From a bacterium (GTDB taxonomy: Bacteria > Patescibacteriota > JABMPQ01 > JAQVVF01), in the NCBI GenBank assembly GCA_030611905.1, contig JAUWOX010000009.1, forward strand, positions 1 to 16,570: a DNA stretch of 16,570 bases, written 5' to 3'. Shown one piece after another: positions 14,548 through 16,570 of the stretch. A model generated the notes under the pieces. It was given only the letters and a program-made list of their open reading frames with translations, ran no database searches and was not told the DNA's origin. The position numbers and the translations under genes are program-made. Positions within the stretch are counted from its first letter, which is position 1. Each line of letters starts with the position of its first letter.

Positions 14548-15672
14548 TTATTTTTTATCCAAAGCCGCTCTTAAAATATTTCTTAGTTCTATCATTCTGC
14601 CCAAACTTTCACTCTTTCTGCCAAAAAATCTTCTCTCTCGCTTCGTTATTCTTCCTTCTAACCCAGCCAATTCTTTTTCATATTTTATCTTTAACTTATT
14701 TTCTTTTCTTCTCTGCCACCATGACTTCTTTTCCAAATTTGCTAATTTATAAGCTTTCCTAGTGTCAGCCAAACATGCCTCTCCTAGTCCATACCCTCGC
14801 TGAACAACCTCACTAACTTTTCTACCAGCTTCTCTAACTACGGGAGTCAAGCTTTCTTTAGACTTACCAGCAATACTATTTAAGTTCTCTCCAAATCGAG
14901 TAAAACGTTTACGCAAACCACCCATAAAACCCCTGAAACCCTTCTTCACTTTTTCCGATAATGACGTTGTGTTTTTCTCAATAGGAATATCAAGTTTTTC
15001 AGAAACTTCCTCTGCCAATTTTTCTAATACTGGCGGTTCCCAGTCATCATAAGGCTCCAGCTCCAATGGTAACGGCGCTGGCAATTCTTTATTAACCAAT
15101 TGATCCAAACTGGGCGGATTCCAATCAAAATGCTTTTCTACTTCAGTCGAAAACTCCGGAGCAGGTAATCGATCGACTTCTTCCAAAACTTGATCGGCCA
15201 TATCCTCCCATTCATCTTCTATAAATGATGGCAATGGCGGCGGACCAAACGTCCGTCCCTCTTTTTCAGTCGGTATATCTTCATGCAAAGCTTCTAATTG
15301 CCATGCTTCTCGACCACCAGACGTCTCCTTTATAGTTGGCGCATCTTCTAAGGCAACTGGCGCAACCTTCTGTCCTGGGTAAGCTTCTCCAATAGTTGAA
15401 GCCTCTTCATGAAATAAATAACTATCAACCTCTTCCGGCGTCATAATCCCCGATAATTCCTCTGAAGTCAAAGCAATCATATCAGCTTCAGTTAATTCCA
15501 TCACCCCTGACTCTTCCATCGACGCTTCCTCTCGAGCACTTTCTAATGGCTCAATATAAACATCTTCCCTCTTTCCGTCTGGACCTATCTTAGTTACTTT
15601 TATTGCTTTCCCTTTATCTTTGGGCTTCTCGTCTTGGGGAGCAGATTCTAGCGCTCCTTCTCCTCTTGGCAT
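14548..15672 (-). CDS. Unknown protein with acidic disordered N-half and basic C-half
   Basis: 374 aa; no family recognised. Residues 1-240 are acidic, proline-rich and probably mostly disordered. They contain a repeated motif DWxPPxLxxL at 183-192 (DWNPPSLDQL) and 210-219 (DWEPPVLEKL), 27 residues apart, with a fainter DEWEDMADQVL copy at 153-163. Such short linear repeats often bind a partner protein. Residues 240-374 are strongly basic and helical (KVKKGFRGFMGGLRKRFTRFG at 241-261, WWQRRKENKLKIKYEKEL at 318-335), suited to binding nucleic acid or acidic membrane. No signal peptide or true membrane segment. It has its own extended -10 promoter just after tsaB, a TTAATAATAA start element, and leads a two-gene unit with the 128-aa protein. 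The coding frame is secure; the function is not known. Confidence 0.8.
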   Translation of the reverse strand: MPRGEGALESAPQDEKPKDKGKAIKVTKIGPDGKREDVYIEPLESAREEASMEESGVMELTEADMIALTSEELSGIMTPEEVDSYLFHEEASTIGEAYPGQKVAPVALEDAPTIKETSGGREAWQLEALHEDIPTEKEGRTFGPPPLPSFIEDEWEDMADQVLEEVDRLPAPEFSTEVEKHFDWNPPSLDQLVNKELPAPLPLELEPYDDWEPPVLEKLAEEVSEKLDIPIEKNTTSLSEKVKKGFRGFMGGLRKRFTRFGENLNSIAGKSKESLTPVVREAGRKVSEVVQRGYGLGEACLADTRKAYKLANLEKKSWWQRRKENKLKIKYEKELAGLEGRITKRERRFFGRKSESLGRMIELRNILRAALDKK

Positions 15673-15676
15673 ATAT

Positions 15677-15686
15677 TTATTATTAA
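15677..15686 (-). promoter_or_regulatory. TTAATAATAA element before the start of the 374-aa gene
   Basis: Minus-strand TTAATAATAA 4 nt before the ATG at 15672. A second TTAATAATAATT copy lies about 14 nt further upstream. There is no SD-like sequence in the ~25-nt predicted leader. Confidence 0.4.
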
Positions 15687-15702
15687 TATTTAATTATTAT
15701 TA

Positions 15703-15711
15703 ATTATACCA
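15703..15711 (-). promoter_or_regulatory. Extended -10 promoter for the unknown gene pair
   Basis: Minus strand TGGTATAAT (15711-15703): a perfect TATAAT with the TG of an extended -10. No good -35 is seen (the region is the end of tsaB), which extended -10 promoters tolerate. Start near 15697-15696, leader about 25 nt. Confidence 0.65.
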
Positions 15712-15725
15712 TAAAATAAAATTAA

Positions 15726-16376
15726 CTAATACGCACTTTTTGGTTTAGTAATATTTGGCGGCCTTATATATAGAGGCTCAACAATATTACCACCTTTTAT
15801 TTTTTCTAATCGCTCAAAACTAATCTTAACGAAATTATCCAAAACATCTTTATCAAAATCCGACTTCCTTATTATGCCCAACACCTTCCCGTCCAATTTT
15901 TTCTTAATAATTTTCTCTTCACCCTTACTAATTTCTCCAACAAAATAATTCTGCACCTTCACTCTATCACACAATTCCTCAATCGTCCCCACAAAATATA
16001 TATCCTCTGCTTTCCATTCCCTATCCCCTAAAAAAGCATATATCAAATCATGAATATTCTCCAAAATTCTTACTTCCTGTTCCTCACTTCTTACTTCAAG
16101 CATACTAAATCTATCAACTCCCACCACTGGAACGCCCCAGCCAAAACCCAAAGCATTTGCCGTTGCCACTCCCACCCGCAAACCAGTATAAGAACCCGGA
16201 CCAGTTGCAACTACAACGCCACTAATTTTATTTTTACCAACCAACTTTTCAATATTGGGCAATAATTCTTCAGATTGCCTAAAACCAGCCTCCCATATTT
16301 TAGACTTAATCAATTTTCCTTCATCTGCTAAGCCAACAAAAGTATCTCTCTTGGCTGTATTAATCAATAATATCAT
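15726..16376 (-). CDS. tsaB: tRNA threonylcarbamoyladenosine biosynthesis protein TsaB
   Basis: 216 aa. TsaB is the ASKHA-fold partner of TsaD in making the universal t6A modification at position 37 of ANN-decoding tRNAs. Diagnostic parts are the N-terminal MILLINTA strand, the FRQSEELLPNIEKL helix (32-45), the GPGSYTGLRVGVATANALGFG block (59-79) and the C-terminal VEPLYIRPPNIT (199-210). The middle is divergent: the usual D-A-R-x-G-E-V-Y stretch is not recognisable, and residues 92-103 (MLEVRSEEQEVR) are encoded by 7-nt repeats. The partner tsaD is not in this window. Start at 16376 keeps the family N-terminus; an AGGA word sits only 2 nt before the ATG, so it is a weak SD. It is divergent from the gene at 16426 across a palindrome. 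Confidence 0.92.
   Translation of the reverse strand: MILLINTAKRDTFVGLADEGKLIKSKIWEAGFRQSEELLPNIEKLVGKNKISGVVVATGPGSYTGLRVGVATANALGFGWGVPVVGVDRFSMLEVRSEEQEVRILENIHDLIYAFLGDREWKAEDIYFVGTIEELCDRVKVQNYFVGEISKGEEKIIKKKLDGKVLGIIRKSDFDKDVLDNFVKISFERLEKIKGGNIVEPLYIRPPNITKPKSAY
16067..16101. repeat. Degenerate heptad repeat inside tsaB
   Basis: On the plus strand: TTCTTAC, TTCCTGT, TCCTCAC, TTCTTAC, TTCAAGC, five in-phase 7-nt units with one exact repeat. Because 7 is not a multiple of 3, each unit is read in a different frame, giving MLEVRSEEQEVR in TsaB, in a part that matches the family poorly. Confidence 0.55.
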
Positions 16377-16393
16377 TTCCTAAAAAATAAATT

Positions 16394-16411
16394 TATGTTA
16401 AAATTAACATA
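16394..16411. promoter_or_regulatory. Palindrome between divergent tsaB and PAP2-like gene (operator candidate)
   Basis: Perfect arms TATGTTAA (16394-16401) and TTAACATA (16404-16411) with a 2-nt centre. It lies 18 nt from the tsaB ATG and 15 nt from the PAP2-like ATG. It presents the same TATGTT (a poor -10) on both strands, so it could be a shared regulator site or part of back-to-back promoters. No good -35 boxes were found at the right spacing. Confidence 0.5.
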
Positions 16412-16425
16412 CTAAAAAAAATAAC

Positions 16426-16570
16426 ATGGATACTGAAATTCCTAAAATTCTTATCATCGTTTTGATTGCTGGCAGTCTTGCCCAACTAATCAAAGCCTGC
16501 ATAATCTCTTGGAAAAAGAAAGAGATTTTTAATTATAAATATATAAGTCGTTATGGAGGCATGCCTTCCG
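16426..16570 (+). CDS. Divergent PAP2 (DUF212/YuiD-like) membrane protein, N-terminal part
   Basis: The reading frame opens at ATG 16426 and is cut by the window end after 48 codons. The N-terminal hydrophobic segment (about residues 5-27, IPKILIIVLIAGSLAQLIKACII) followed by a basic stretch and SRYGGMPS matches the start of the divergent-PAP2 family, in which GGMPSSHSA carries the phosphatase-like signature. Members are small multi-pass membrane proteins of unclear substrate, related to acid phosphatases and vanadium haloperoxidases. The His of the SxH motif lies just beyond the edge. No SD; the leader is A-rich. Confidence 0.8.
   Translation, partial: MDTEIPKILIIVLIAGSLAQLIKACIISWKKKEIFNYKYISRYGGMPS

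Overview
The window is AT-rich, densely coded chromosomal DNA from a bacterium. The best guess is a member of the Candidate Phyla Radiation (Patescibacteria), probably Parcubacteria-like. This rests on several things: compact lysine-rich core proteins; a rpoBC pair not preceded by rplJ/rplL; an unusual order of core genes (tsaB, two unknown genes, rpoB, rpoC, ftsK, rodZ-like, recA, ychF); very few Shine-Dalgarno sites; and short heptad repeats in the gaps. Standard UAA/UAG/UGA stops all fit, with no sign of UGA recoding. The lineage is inferred from style and has not been tested with a tree.

Layout. Positions 1-648 (+) hold the C-terminal part of a DA1-like LIM/zinc peptidase ending in an intrinsic terminator. 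Positions 649-856 are a spacer with a hairpin, a near-consensus promoter and a heptad repeat. ychF (857-1915, +) runs convergently into recA across a two-way terminator at 1944-1969. All genes from recA (2042) up to tsaB (16376) lie on the minus strand. In transcription order they are tsaB; an unknown acidic/basic 374-aa protein and a 128-aa helical protein (own promoter at 15703-15711); rpoB-rpoC (own promoter at 14028-14055 and a structured leader); then ftsK (own promoter at 6509-6537) overlapping the rodZ-like gene by ATGA; then recA. At the right edge, divergent from tsaB across a palindrome, a divergent-PAP2 (DUF212/YuiD-like) membrane protein begins and is cut by the window end.

The genes cover transcription (RpoB/RpoC), chromosome segregation and cell shape (FtsK, RodZ-like), recombination (RecA), translation and tRNA modification (YchF, TsaB) and a lipid-phosphatase-like membrane protein.

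The most interesting signal is the 283-bp spacer upstream of rpoB. It holds a strong promoter, an 18-codon ORF whose ATG falls almost at the predicted transcription start, a terminator hairpin beginning 3 nt after that ORF's stop, and an upstream segment inside the ORF that can pair with the terminator's 3' arm. This is the layout of a translation-coupled attenuator controlling RNA polymerase synthesis. Further upstream in the same spacer is a perfect DnaA box inside a hairpin. Other points of note are a repeated TTAATAAT element where a Shine-Dalgarno site would be, AT-hook-like motifs at the FtsK N-terminus, a coiled-coil insertion of about 75 residues in RpoC, degenerate 7-nt repeats in several gaps and inside tsaB, and the unknown gene pair upstream of rpoB.
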